Origin: Zanthoxylum bungeanum
Taxonomy: Eukaryota > Streptophyta > Magnoliopsida > Sapindales > Rutaceae
DNA: 64,000 nt
NCBI GenBank assembly: GCA_019454045.1
Contig: SKCR01021385.1
Coordinates: 1-64,000 of the forward strand
Reading direction: 5' to 3'
Shown: positions 1 through 10,139 of the stretch, piece after piece
How the letters are laid out: each line of letters starts with the position of its first letter
Position numbering within the stretch: position 1 is the stretch's first letter
Translations under genes and position numbers: made by a program
The notes under the pieces: generated by a model
What the model saw: only the letters and a program-made list of their open reading frames with translations
Database searches by the model: none
Told to the model about the DNA's origin: nothing

Positions 1-252
1 TATTTTGTCAGCGGTATTGGGATGCATCCCAGGGTCGAGGCCCCCGTTGTCGGTTGCAGGTATTGGGATGCGTCCCAGGTTCGAGACCCACATCATCAGC
101 AGCATCGAGATGCGTCTCAGGATCGAGGTCCACTGCAGTATCAGCTCAGCTCAGGACAGCTAGCCAGCCAGGTAAGTAAAAATGCATTGCATAACTTTGA
201 TAGGATTGTTCAAAGTCACACACTGCACAAGTCCCATCAAAGTGGGGGCGAC
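1..252 (+). mobile_element. 3' interior end of the G1 LTR retrotransposon
   Basis: This is the stretch just before the 3.1-kb LTR. It holds two to three degenerate copies of a module of roughly 47 bp (GGGATGCRTCCCAGG-type core followed by TCGAG). The last bases before the LTR, CAAAGTGGGGGCGAC, are purine-rich and look like a polypurine tract. That placement suggests the LTR is the 3' LTR and that the body of the element lies left of the window. An 88-codon open frame here shows no recognisable domain and is probably not a gene. Confidence 0.45.
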
Positions 253-904
253 TGTAGGCATTGCATTTTCGCATGTGAAACCCGATGAGGAGTCTTATTT
301 GGAGACAACTACCTTTTGAGTCGCGGAAGCCGCGGGAAACATATATCGGAAGGGGAAATTCAGAATAAACAAGCTCACTGTCTTCGTTAGTGCTGCGTTC
401 GTTACTTCGTTCGAACGGGAAACAGATTGCGGGCGTTCGTGTCGCGTTCGAGGGAGCGTTCGAACGGTGTCGGTAATTCTGGTTTTGCTGCTAGCCTCAC
501 ACCCAGCCCATTTAGCTCCCCAAAGCCCATAAAACACATCCCAAATTAAATAAATAAATATTAATTTAAATATTAAACATTAAATAAAATATTTAAACCA
601 TTTACCAATTAAATAAAATATTTACCTAAATTAAACAAATCACATACTAAATCAAAATATAATCATACCAAATTAAAATCAATCCTAACCAATTAAAGCC
701 AATCATATATTTGACTTCCTAATCTAATAAGATACTTACCAATATAAAATATTTGTATTCCTAAACCAACACAAATTAAATATTACAACTTCCTAAATTA
801 AAATATTTTTGTCCCCCCTCAATCCTTTGATTTCCTTGTTTAAAACTAAATCGTATCCTAATTAAATGCACAAATCCCTTCCCTTGTCAACCCTAACCCT
901 TCTC

Positions 905-912
905 TATATAAA
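905..912 (+). promoter_or_regulatory. TATA box of the G1 LTR
   Basis: TATATAAA sits in a C-rich context about 650 bp into the LTR. It is followed by the usual CA-rich leader. The inverted copy has the same TATATAAA on its minus strand near 35630, so the site is conserved between copies. Transcription would start about 30 bp downstream. Confidence 0.6.
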
Positions 913-1601
913 CCACCCTTCACCAAGCCTCTGGCTCTCCTCTAGCTCACGCATATACACAAGAAAAAAGAAGCCTTCCCATTGACGCCCATTGTAAGCA
1001 AGAAACAACAAGAATTTCTCTCATTCTCCTCCTTCCATAGCCGAAAATAACAAGCCTTCCTAAAGCCACTGAAACCAGCCCCTGCACCCCTCTAAAACAC
1101 GCCCAAGTAGCCCCTAAATCACCTTAAAACAGCAGCCCAAATCACCTTAGAGCAGCAGCAAAAATCCTCCCAAAACAGTCCCCAAAATCCCAAAAACAGT
1201 AACATAAAAACTGCATAGATAATCTTAAAAATAATCACATAATTGCACTAAGAACCCACACAAACTTGGAATAGGTTATTGAAAACGTTAAAACAGGTGG
1301 TCCGTGCAGTGAGCAGCAAGACAGAGACCAAATAGGAGCAGAACAGAGTTCGAACCGTAAGCAAAACAACGAAGCAGTGAGCTAGGACGTTGAACCAGTG
1401 GACCAGAAAAGTTGCGGAGCTTTACCCCCTTTCGATCTCCGTGGAACGCGAGTCCGAGAGACGGCTTAAAAGGTTAGACCTGAGGGTATCTTTCACACTT
1501 ATTCTCATTTTATTTTCTGGTCGTTTATTTTGATTATATTTTCTGTATTTGTGGTATTCGTTGTGGGTATTGGATGAATGAGAGATGTGTCAACTCTCGC
1601 G

Positions 1602-1698
1602 GTATATCGGATGGAAACCCGGACATAAATTTCATAGCCGATTCCGAATGGACGGTAATATGATCTGTACTCGGGCCACAACTCCACGTACCGCTTGG
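1602..1698 (+). repeat. Duplicated 97-bp block in the G1 LTR, copy 1
   Basis: This block, starting GTATATCGGATGG and ending TACCGCTTGG, recurs at 2811-2906 in the same orientation with a modest number of changes. It is also present, identical by eye, in the inverted LTR copy (34810-34910, minus strand). It contains CCGATTCCGAATGGACGG. Preservation of an internal block between copies while other LTR segments differ suggests a functional element or recent gene conversion. Confidence 0.75.
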
Positions 1699-2296
1699 GT
1701 AAACGGCACCATCTTTCTTTTGTTGTGTTGCTTTTGTTTATTTAGTTTTTCTTTACTTGAATTCAATATGTCGTTTAGTTATGCATGATTCAACCAAGCG
1801 CATGGGCTTAGTGAGTTAGTCCAAAGGTCCTCCATTTGGGAGACAAAGAGCCGAAAAGGCCACCTTTGTGACACTACTTCGCCGCGCCGGTTGATGTATG
1901 TTCGGTTGGATGCGAGATACGTTCAATCGGGCATACTTAGTTTGATATTATTATCTTTATTTTCGTATGTATAATTCAATCGAGCGCATGGGCTTAGTAA
2001 GTGTGATGTGAGATCCCCTATGGGGAGGGGCTAAAAGCCCTTTACCACGATGCTTTGCCGCGCCGATTGATGTGTGTTCGGTTGGATACAAGATACGTTC
2101 AATCGGGAGCACTATGTCTGATATTATTTATTTCATGTGTTGTGATGTGACGCGCATGGGCTTAGTATGTTGGTCTAAAGGTCCTCTCTTTGAGAGATCA
2201 AGAGCCCCAAAAGGCCACCTTTACGGCAGTGCTTCGCCGCGCCCCTTTATTTCGTGTTTATGTATTGCATCCCATGTCATGCATCAGGTCTGTTTC

Positions 2297-2651
2297 CGTT
2301 CGAACGCGTTTACGAACGCGCATACATTTTGCCTTATCATGCATCAGGTCTCATTTCCGTTCGAACGCGTTAACAAACGCCATACGAACGTGAGCATTCT
2401 GTTTCATTTACGTTCGAACGCGTTTACGAACGCAACTCGAACGCGCATACATTTTGCCTTATCATGCATCAGGTCTCATTTCCGTTCGAACGCGTTATCA
2501 AACGCCATACGAACGTGAGCATTCTGTTTCATTTCCGTTCGAACGCGTTTACGAACGCTACTCGAACGCGAGCATTCTGTTTCATTTTCGTTCGAACGCG
2601 TTTACGAACGCTACTCGAACGTGAGCATTCTGTTTCATTTCCGTTCGAACG
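2297..2651 (+). repeat. Array of seven CGTTCGAACG palindromes
   Basis: The 10-bp perfect palindrome CGTTCGAACG begins at 2297, 2358, 2411, 2483, 2536, 2589 and 2642. The last three intervals are exactly 53 bp. Each is followed by CG-rich sequence with further ACGAACG half sites. The array is far richer in CpG than its AT-rich surroundings. The inverted copy carries a shorter version at about 33950-34205. Two more copies of the palindrome lie near the LTR start, around 410 and 450. Confidence 0.85.
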
Positions 2652-2810
2652 CGTTTACGAACGCTACACGAACGTGCACACACTGAACTGAGTCTGTCTT
2701 ATTATATTCATGCATAATTGCCTCTTGGTTGATCTTTCTTGTGCAAATATGTTAATGTATTACAATTCATATGCTTATGTCATGATAACATTTGAGTATT
2801 ATTCCTTGTG

Positions 2811-2906
2811 GTATATCGGATGGAAACCCAGACGTAAATTCCGTAGCCGATTCCGAATGGACGGTAGTGCGGTCTGTACTTGGCTACAATTCCACGTACC
2901 GCTTGG
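2811..2906 (+). repeat. Duplicated 97-bp block in the G1 LTR, copy 2
   Basis: Direct repeat of 1602-1698, with the same order of motifs (GTATATCGGATGGAAACCC, the CCGATTCCGAATGG core, CCACGTACCGCTTGG). It lies just after the palindrome array. The inverted LTR has its counterpart at about 33706-33805. Confidence 0.75.
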
Positions 2907-3686
2907 AAAAGTGCCCACATGTGTGCTTGTATGGTTAATATGTGTGCTTGTATGGTTATATGTGCGCTTGTGTTTTTCCTGAATGTGATATGTAAATAAA
3001 GTTGTATGTTCATTGCTATCTTGATATATGTTAAGCATGCAATTTTAAATGTGAGATATATGTGAAAATGTGCACATAAGTTTTATTTTGCATATGAGAA
3101 TTTAGAAGCATGATACTCTTGGAAATAAGTGTTACTTAAGCTTGATTAAATTATCACATAAATCCTTTCATTACAAGTGACATGAGTAAGGGACCATTCC
3201 GAACCCAACGGTTTGAGGTCTTCCCTTGCGAGGGGTGAGTGCGGCCTTAAATCTTTGTCCCGGTTCACACCGGGTGGCGACTCCATGTTATTTAATACTT
3301 CCCAACTAGGCCGGAGCCTAGGAACGGCGTCGCCCAGGTCCTGTGTCCTACAGACTGTCAATATATTTTTTTTGTTAGAGGCAATGAGGTACCTTCCGGA
3401 TAGAAAACCTATTTCCACAACGGAGTCAACTTTAATATTTTCTCCTCCAAAACCAGCCTCCAATTCCTCTCAGGCGCTGGAATGCTCAAAATATAATTTG
3501 TATTCGCTACGGCCCCATGCGTCACGTCGAAGCTACGATTGCGGTTTGAACCTACAAAGGAGACAAAAGAAGAATGTAAGAGTTGCATCGAGTCTACATG
3601 CAAGAAAAGAGTATAAGGCCAACACTCACTCGTTATTTCCCAACACTCGGGTATTCTACCAGCCCTAGTCGACCTGAACAAACCCC

Positions 3687-4385
3687 TCATTTTACAAAAA
3701 AATAAGCCTTTTGCCAGTCTCCTCTATCATTCGTAGTCAGCCCAGAATCAAATGTTCCCTCTTTTGTGAAGGAACATATGGTATCTCTCTTTTCCACTAC
3801 ATGTTCCTTCATGTAGTACGTGTAGAGTAGACCTTTCACTCTGAATCTCACTCCCAACTCGTACGTCAAAACTTCAACCGACATCAAGACCCTCCATGTG
3901 TTTGGCATTAGTTGGGAGTGGGCTATCTCATAGTGGTCTAATACCTCCCACACTAGGTTTGGAATTAGGAACTTAAATCCATCGGCAAAAGGACGTTTAT
4001 AGAACCCAGTCCACCCAGGGATCCTAGAGTTGACTCGTTCTCTCAAGGAGGCTAACCTCACTTGAACCAACTAAGGGAACATGTATTTTAATTTTATCTC
4101 CCTCATGGCTCTTTCGGTTATACTACTTTTGGGATTTTTGGTTAAAAGATTAGTCGGTTTAATTGTGCTGGGTTCACCCGACTCAGCAGGAATAGATCGT
4201 AGTGGTGGCACATATTTAGGGATACTGAGCGGAGCCTCCATTGACGCGATAGTTAGCACATCTTCATCACACTCACTCAGTATGTCTCTTCCATACATAC
4301 TAAGAGGAGAGACGACCCGCAAGGGCGAGCCTACGTACATCTTCATCGGTGAATCACTTGAGCTCCAGCAACCTTCAGACGACAT
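3687..4385 (-). pseudogene. Plant transposon protein with a 'putative gypsy-type transposon' (PF04195-like) domain, one in-frame stop
   Basis: Read on the minus strand from ATG at 4385, this is a frame of 232 codons broken by one TAG at 4073-4071. The N-terminal 90 residues are Ser/Pro-rich. A segment follows that resembles the conserved region of plant PF04195 proteins: KYMFP, then PGWTGFYKRPFADGFKF, LVWEVLDHYEIAHSQL and MPNTWRVLMSVEVL, ending near WQKAYFFVK. Proteins of this class are common in plant transposon-derived loci; their biochemical role is not known to me. A TATA box and an apparent leader with a GT...AG intron lie upstream on the same strand. Downstream, to about 3409, the frame is broken and shows nothing I recognise. 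The family call rests on remembered motif order, not a search. Confidence 0.5.
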
Positions 4386-4664
4386 ATCAATTCACTCTAC
4401 AAACAACGAATGAACCTAAAACCAATATGATAGAAGATCAAACCTAGGTCTCACACAAACACAATCCTAGAAATCCCCAAACCAATTAAAGATCAAAGTC
4501 CTAACCCTAGCCAAGAACAAGTTAAATATACCATATGAACAACTTGAAGAATTGAAGAACATGAAGAAGGGAAAGAAGAATACCTTGAATTCGAAGAGAG
4601 CCCTCCAACCTTACGACTCGAGAGAAGATTTTTGCAAATGAAGTGAGTGAACCCCCACAAAGCT

Positions 4665-4671
4665 CTTTATA
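4665..4671 (-). promoter_or_regulatory. TATA box upstream of the minus-strand transposon gene
   Basis: TATAAAG on the minus strand is followed within about 100 bp by an AAG|GTATTC donor-like site and, just before the ATG at 4385, by a TTTGTAG acceptor-like site. Together they suggest a spliced 5' leader of a little over 200 bp of intron. A similar AAGGTATTC block is seen on the minus strand near 24690, in a related fragment. Confidence 0.4.
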
Positions 4672-4823
4672 CCCTTCATCATTTTGGCTCTTCATTTTCC
4701 CGCCAAGAATGCCTCAAAACCAACGCTACATTTATTGCAAGTTGGGAAATCGAGGTAAGCAAGAATCACTCGACACCCAATAAGAATATTATCGGCTGGA
4801 TACCCTTACAATATTGTCACCCC

Positions 4824-5516
4824 ACGACATGTAGACTCGGTTTGGTCCCTCTTCGATACCAAATGAGTGAATGTCTTCCTGGACTTAATCAGGTCCAGTC
4901 GACGGGAACACTCCCCAATTGGCTCGTGATGGAGTCAAGTCCGTTCATGGACCTTCTTCTGCTCCACACGACATGTAGACTCGGTTTGGTCCCTCCTCGA
5001 TACCAAATGAGTGAATGTCTTCCTGGACTTCATCGGGTCCAGTCGACGAGAACACTCCCCAATTGACCCTTGATGGAGTCAAGTTCAGTTCATGGACCTT
5101 CTTCTGGTCCTCACGACATGTAGACTCTGTTTGGCCCCTACTCGATAGCAAACGAGTGAATGTCTTCATGGTCTTCATAAGGTCCAGTCGACGGGAACAC
5201 TCCCCAATTGACCTGTGATGGAGTCAAGTTCAGTTCATGGACCTTCTTCTGGTCCAGACGACATGTAGACTCGATTTGGTCCCTAGTCAATACTAGACGA
5301 GTGAATGTTTTCATGGTCTTCATCGGGTCCAGTCGACGGGAACACTCCCTAATTGGCCTGTGATGGAGTCAAGTTCAGTTCATGGACTTTCTTCTGGTCC
5401 AGACGATATGTAGACTCGATTTGGTCTATATTCGGTACCAAACGAGTTTGAACTCCTGGACTTCATCAGGTCCAGTCGACGGATACACTCCCCGCTTAAC
5501 TTGTGATGGAGTATGA
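4824..5516 (+). repeat. Five tandem copies of a 144-145 bp unit
   Basis: The landmark ACGAC/TATGTAGAC recurs at 4824, 4968, 5113, 5258 and 5403. Each unit also holds GGTCCAGTCGACGG, CACTCCCCAATTG and CATGGACCTTCTTCTGG. The copies differ at scattered positions and the fifth is the most diverged. The array lies upstream of the minus-strand gene promoter and inside the LTR-like segment 4830-6391. Confidence 0.9.
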
Positions 5517-6391
5517 TCGGGGACAACGCCCAACTCGATCAAACTGGGGACATCCCCCTAACTCCTGACTAGTCAGATTCAAGACCATAGCCACATTATC
5601 CATGCGACAATAAAGACGCCCGATCGTGGCCCGGTTCGGGTAACGAAGACTTTCCTGGTTTGGTTCAGACGACACGACCAACGAATACTCTCCAAGCCAG
5701 TGACTCATTAACTTAGAGAGTAGGGGATAAACTGTACGGGCCAAATTTGGTCCGAGGGCAATTTCGACCTTTTGCTTCAGACCCCATACTGAACGCACCC
5801 CAGACTCCCCAACATAAGATCCAGACCCATGTTGCTACTTCAAACCCACACACTAAAGGAAGCCCCGAGTTTAGTGTATATAGGCCCAAAGACGTTTCAC
5901 AAGCCCAAACCCAGTGAAATACCATACCCAAACCGTATCCAAGGCTCACCATGTGCCAGCCCACGAAATGTCCAAAATCATAAATACCTCTCATAACTCG
6001 ACCGTTTTCAGCCTCCAAACGGACAAATAATCAAAGACAATAAGTGCGCTCGTTACTCAAATGTCTATATAAGATGAGAAACCTACGGGGAATAGACACC
6101 GAAGCTATCCTGCTCACAGCCTAATAGTATTCTCTTCCAAACTCTGAGAACCACCTACCTACCGCCCTCACGACAGTTAACGGGGATCAAGGTAATATAT
6201 GTCCTTGCTCATCCTCATACGGTATTTATTGCACATTTCCTCCACTGACTTGGGCGTCGGAGTGCCTACGTCTTCCACCACACCGGTGGGTAGACCCTCC
6301 ACGCTCACTCTACCTTTGTTTTGCAGGATCGCCAGTGCCCCCAACCTACGAAATCTCGATTGTGGACCTCGGGCAAAAATCAACGTCTACA
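4830..6391 (+). mobile_element. Possible LTR with TGTAGAC...GTCTACA ends and an internal TATA box
   Basis: The segment is bounded by TGTAGAC at 4830 and GTCTACA at 6391, a 7-bp inverted pair. It has TATATAAG at 6066-6073 with a transcribed-leader-like stretch after it. No TSD or primer binding site was found at either end, and the left end lies inside the tandem array, so the true start could be in any unit. It may instead be the upstream region of the minus-strand element. The short open frames here have no recognisable products. Confidence 0.35.
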
Positions 6392-6945
6392 CTAACTTGT
6401 AATAATAAATAAACAAAAGGACATTTGGAAACTTTCTTTGTTGATACGAGGATAAATCATATTTGATTGGGTAGAGATATTAACATCTCCTTCAAATAAA
6501 GGTAAAATCCTTATATGAATAGAGATCCAGATATATTATATGCGAATAAGAAGATAATTTCTGCTGATCGAACAATGCAAGAATAAATATTGATATTACT
6601 GTATCATATCCGACCCATTGAAATATTTAATGGTATTCCTAACTGATAAAATTCTGAAAGAATTAGAACAGATCTCCTACAACCCTAATTAAATCATCTG
6701 ATTTTTCGTGAGAAATTGAACACATGATTCTATAAATTTTAGTTGGATACATGAAAAAAAAGAGGTAAACAGTTTTTTTCTTAAAAAATTGATTTTCATT
6801 AAAACTCTTAGAGTGAGTTTGTGATTATTATTTAATTAAGATTTTTGAATATATTATCAAAGGTTGTCAAAAAAAATTAACCTAGACTTTTAGTTGTCTG
6901 CTACTACATTATGGCAACCCCAATATTATTTATGATTTGTTGTAA
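6392..6945. other. AT-rich intergenic stretch, nothing recognised
   Basis: Short A- and T-runs without open frames, terminal repeats or splice-like structure that I can support. It lies between the LTR-like segment and the first copia LTR. Confidence 0.5.
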
Positions 6946-7515
6946 ATTCTCTAACATATAGTGTATAAGTAGGAGATACATGTCACTTTAAGAAGTGGCT
7001 TATGAGAAATGCACAATGATGTAGGGACATATCCTCTAAATTAGAAAATGTGCATCTCTAGACTTTCTTAGGCATTAGGAAAAGACATAACCCTTGGGAG
7101 GGTTACACTCAAAGCCAAAGGGTGCCGCAATGACACAATTTCATACCTATATATAGGAGCCTTGGTTTCATTCTAAAGGCATCCAAAAATATTCTTATTT
7201 CATATATTGTCTAGAGAGTCAAGATATAGTTTCCTCCATTTTTCCTTGTTCAAGTTCTTGTGAAATGAGTGCCCCTTAAATAAGAAGTATCCAAGTAATC
7301 CTGGGAGAACGTTAGTCACAAGACATCCGTAGAGCACCGAGGTGTGGCTAATAAGTTCTTAAGAACAGAGACAACTCGACTTGGTTTATAAATTAACATA
7401 TTCTACAACATATTTTTTCAGGTTTTTCTAAGTTTTCATTGATTGCATATTTATTTTTATTAGTTTGCTTGAATTATGCATGTTAAAAGATTAATTACAA
7501 CACATTCGTCAAACA
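6946..7515 (+). mobile_element. 5' LTR of the first Ty1-copia element (approximate bounds)
   Basis: This stretch matches 14890-15457 over most of its length, including TTTAAGAAGTGGCTTATG, the ACCCTTGGGAGGGTTACAC-type block, and the common end CGTCAAACA. The start is uncertain because the two copies diverge in the first 40 bp. A CTATATATAG TATA-like site lies near 7147. No convincing tRNA primer binding site follows the end, so the copy is decayed or the end is misplaced. A related fragment occurs at 53862-54330. Confidence 0.7.
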
Positions 7516-7779
7516 ATATTAAGAACTTATTATTAATCTTTGTGCTGTAAAATAATTTTTTCCTATGATTCACGCATACATATCTCAGTAATATGCAATC
7601 TAAAAAAAACAATTGTTGACTGGTGCAAAATCAATTTGCATGCAAATGGAATTTCCATGCAAATTGAATCAGCGCAAGAAAAATCTTGTGAGCATGCAGA
7701 GGTTTGAATGGGGTTGTTTCCAATTTGACGGGAAAAAAATATAATGTTAATGATGTTAATAATTTAAAAATAATAATAA

Positions 7780-8520
7780 TTGATGCGCCTTTTGGGCAAA
7801 TTGTCTCCATTAACCGCAAGTAAAATATTGTTCTACCTGACAATATTACAGTTGATAAAATATCTCAAAGATCCTCCGGGTTCTATGGAGCGAGAAATGA
7901 AAACAGCCAAGCAACTGCGAGATGAGACATGGTCGTTAGGCGACTTCTTGTGCAAGAACTATCTTTTGGGAGGACTTGACAATACCTTGTACAATGTGTA
8001 CCAAGGTATGACTTCTGCGAAGATTCTTTGGGAATCTCTCGAGAAGAAATACAAAACAGAGGATGCCGGACAAAAGAAATTCTTCGTGGCTAGGTTCCTA
8101 AACTACAAAATGGTAGATTCAAGAACGATAATGTCTCAGTTGGGTGAACTACAATTGATCATTCATGAAATATTGGATGGATGAATGAACTCCGCGAGAC
8201 GTTTCAAGTTGTCACAATCATTGAAAAGTTGCCTTCATCATGGAAGGAATTCGGGAGCTATCTGAAACATAAAAAGAAGCAGATGAGTCTTGAAGACCTT
8301 AGAGTTCGATTGAGGATCAAAGAGGACAACATGAAGTCTAAGAAGGCCAGCTACAAGACTATGAAGTCTAATGCCAACATCGTTAAGGTGGAAATGGTAG
8401 CAAAAATAGAAAGAACAGTGAAGCTGATTCTTCCCAAGCAAACAAGAAGTTCAAAGGGAAGTGTTATACCTATGGAAAAAGTGGTCACATAGCAAAGGAC
8501 TGCAATAATAAGAATTCTCA
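7780..8520 (+). pseudogene. gag: Ty1-copia gag, frameshifted
   Basis: The first part resembles the copia Gag (UBN2) region: LRDETWSLGDFLCKNYL, SAKILWESLEKKYKTEDAG and an LNYKMVDSRTIMSQ block. A -1 shift near 8181 moves the reading into the next frame, which continues IIEKLPSSWKEF and LRVRLRIKEDN. A second shift is needed to read the zinc knuckle near 8470-8505. There CYTYGKSGHIAKDC has Tyr in place of the second Cys of CX2CX4HX4C. Gag would form the cytoplasmic virus-like particle. The start codon is not reliable because the N-terminus does not look like normal Gag. Confidence 0.75.
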
Positions 8521-8593
8521 GGACAAAGGCAAGAAAAAGAAAAATGAGGCTCATGTCACTGAAGTTGAGCAACTAACTGATGAGATCTCATAG

Positions 8594-8956
8594 ATGAACC
8601 TATCAGCAGTTGTAACAGAAGCCAACTTGATTGGGAATCCGAGAGAATGGTGGATAGACACTGGAGTTACTTGTCATATCTGTGCTGATAGTAAGATGTT
8701 TTATTCGTATCAGAAGGTCGATGGTTGCGATCATCTGATAATGAGAAACCCGTCTACCTCAAGAGTGGTTGGACAAGGCACAATGGTTCTGAAGATGACA
8801 TCCGGAAATGAGCTTATATTGAAGAATGTTTTGCATGTTTCTGACATTCGGAAGAACTTGGTTTCAGGCTCTATTCTTAGCAAGAATGACTTTAAGCTTG
8901 TATTTATTTCTGATAAGTTTGTACTGTCTAAAAATGAGATTTATATAGGAAAATGA
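8594..8956 (+). pseudogene. Ty1-copia protease region
   Basis: An open frame of 120 codons. It begins with WWIDTGVTCHIC, the copia aspartic protease active site D-T-G with the usual C..H..C neighbours. It continues with GQGTMVLKM and LKNVLHVSDIRKNLVS, as expected before the GAG-pre-integrase region. It is cut from gag and from integrase by stops, so it cannot be made as part of a polyprotein. Confidence 0.8.
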
Positions 8957-9060
8957 TACCCCACTGAGGTTATTTTCAAGTTTAATGTAATGACTGTCAA
9001 TCGACACAGTGCTAATAATAAAGCTACATCTTCCGCTTATATTATTGAGTCACAAAATAT

Positions 9061-9830
9061 ATGGCATGAGAGGTTATGACATGTTAATTATGATACAATG
9101 CGTAAATTGATTAACATGGACCTTATACCTAAATTTAAAATTGATAACCAACATAAATTTGAGGCATGTGTTGAGGCAAAAATGAACTGAACATCATTTC
9201 ATTACATAGAACGAAGTTATGAACCATTGGAACTTGTACTCTCCGATGTGTGTGATATGAATGTTGCGCAAACAAGAGGCAGTAAAAAATACTTTGTAAC
9301 TTTTATCGATGATAGCACAAGATTCTGTTATGTGTATTTACTGAGGAGCAAAAATGAAGCTATTGATATCTTTATACACTATAAGAACGAAGTTGAAAAT
9401 AAACTTGGCAAGAAAATTAAAAAAATCAGAAGTGATAGATGCGGTGAATAAGTGTCACCATTCGGTGAATATTATTCCAATCATAGAATTATTCACGAAA
9501 CTACTGCTTCTTATTCGCCTCAACAAAACGGGATTAAGGAATGCAGAAACTGAACGTTGAAGGAAATGATGAATGCCATGTTAACAAGCTCTGGTTTACC
9601 CCAGAACTTGTGGGGGGGAAGCCTTGCTTTCTGCCAACTATATTCTGAACAACCTACCTCACATAAGATTGGACAAGACACCATATGAATTGTGGAAATG
9701 TCAAGTACCTTCCTACAAATATCTGAAAGTGTGAGGTTGTCTCGCCAAAGTGATGGTTCTTAAACCTAAGAAGGTTAGAATATGATCCAAAACTGTTGAT
9801 TGTATATTCATTGGATATGCTCACAACAGT
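9061..9830 (+). pseudogene. Ty1-copia integrase, multiply broken
   Basis: The region starts with WHERL*HVNYDTM, the HHCC zinc-binding segment, with a stop where Gly is expected. The catalytic core follows: LVLSDVCDMN, YFVTFIDDSTRFCYVYLL and IKKIRSDRCGE. After a shift come a SYSPQQNG-like stretch and an LDKTPYELW-like stretch further on. The D,D,E spacing can be traced only across frameshifts. In an active element the enzyme would join element ends to host DNA in the nucleus. Confidence 0.75.
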
Positions 9831-10139
9831 AGTACGTATCGATTATTAATACATAAGTCTGAAATTCCTAACATCAATCCAAATATGATAATTGAGTCAA
9901 GGAATGCGACATTCTTTGAAGAGACATTTCATTGTGAGGAAAGACAAAGAACATAGTCTCTCAAAAGAACTATTGATACTGTTAAAGACAGTGGTCAAGT
10001 TGGCCAAGATTCAGATCCACATGAAAATGTTGAGGAAATTGAACCTAGACGTAGCAAAAGAGCTAGAACGTCTAAGTCATTTGGACCATATTTTCTGACA
10101 TACCTATTAGAAAATGAGCCTCAAAGCTATAAAGAAGCA

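Larger units (their letters stand above)
253..3352 (+). mobile_element. Long LTR of element family G1 (3.1 kb)
   Basis: The segment starts TGTAGG and ends CCTACA, a TG...CA pair with 6-bp inverted ends. Its boundaries are confirmed by an inverted second copy at 33301-36265 that has the same ends and a TSD. A TATA box lies about 650 bp in, which leaves a very long transcribed part. The downstream part is modular: a duplicated block near 1602 and 2811, three diverged modules of 165-190 bp each carrying GCGCATGGGCTTAGT (near 1799, 1986 and 2153), and an array of CGTTCGAACG palindromes. The 3' end carries GGTGGCGACTCCA. No exact TSD pairs GCGAC on the left with GACTG on the right, consistent with the element body lying to the left. 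Long-LTR Ty3-gypsy elements of the Tat/Ogre kind are the likeliest family; that is inference. Confidence 0.85.

Noticed and set aside
2297..2651. CGTTCGAACG array as heat-shock elements
   Set aside because: Heat-shock elements need alternating nGAAn/nTTCn units; here TTC and GAA abut as TTCGAA without the required spacing.
2072..2691. Arg-rich frames of 67-148 codons in the G1 LTR
   Set aside because: They read through the CGTTCGAACG array and repeat one motif; they are by-products of the tandem repeat, not genes.
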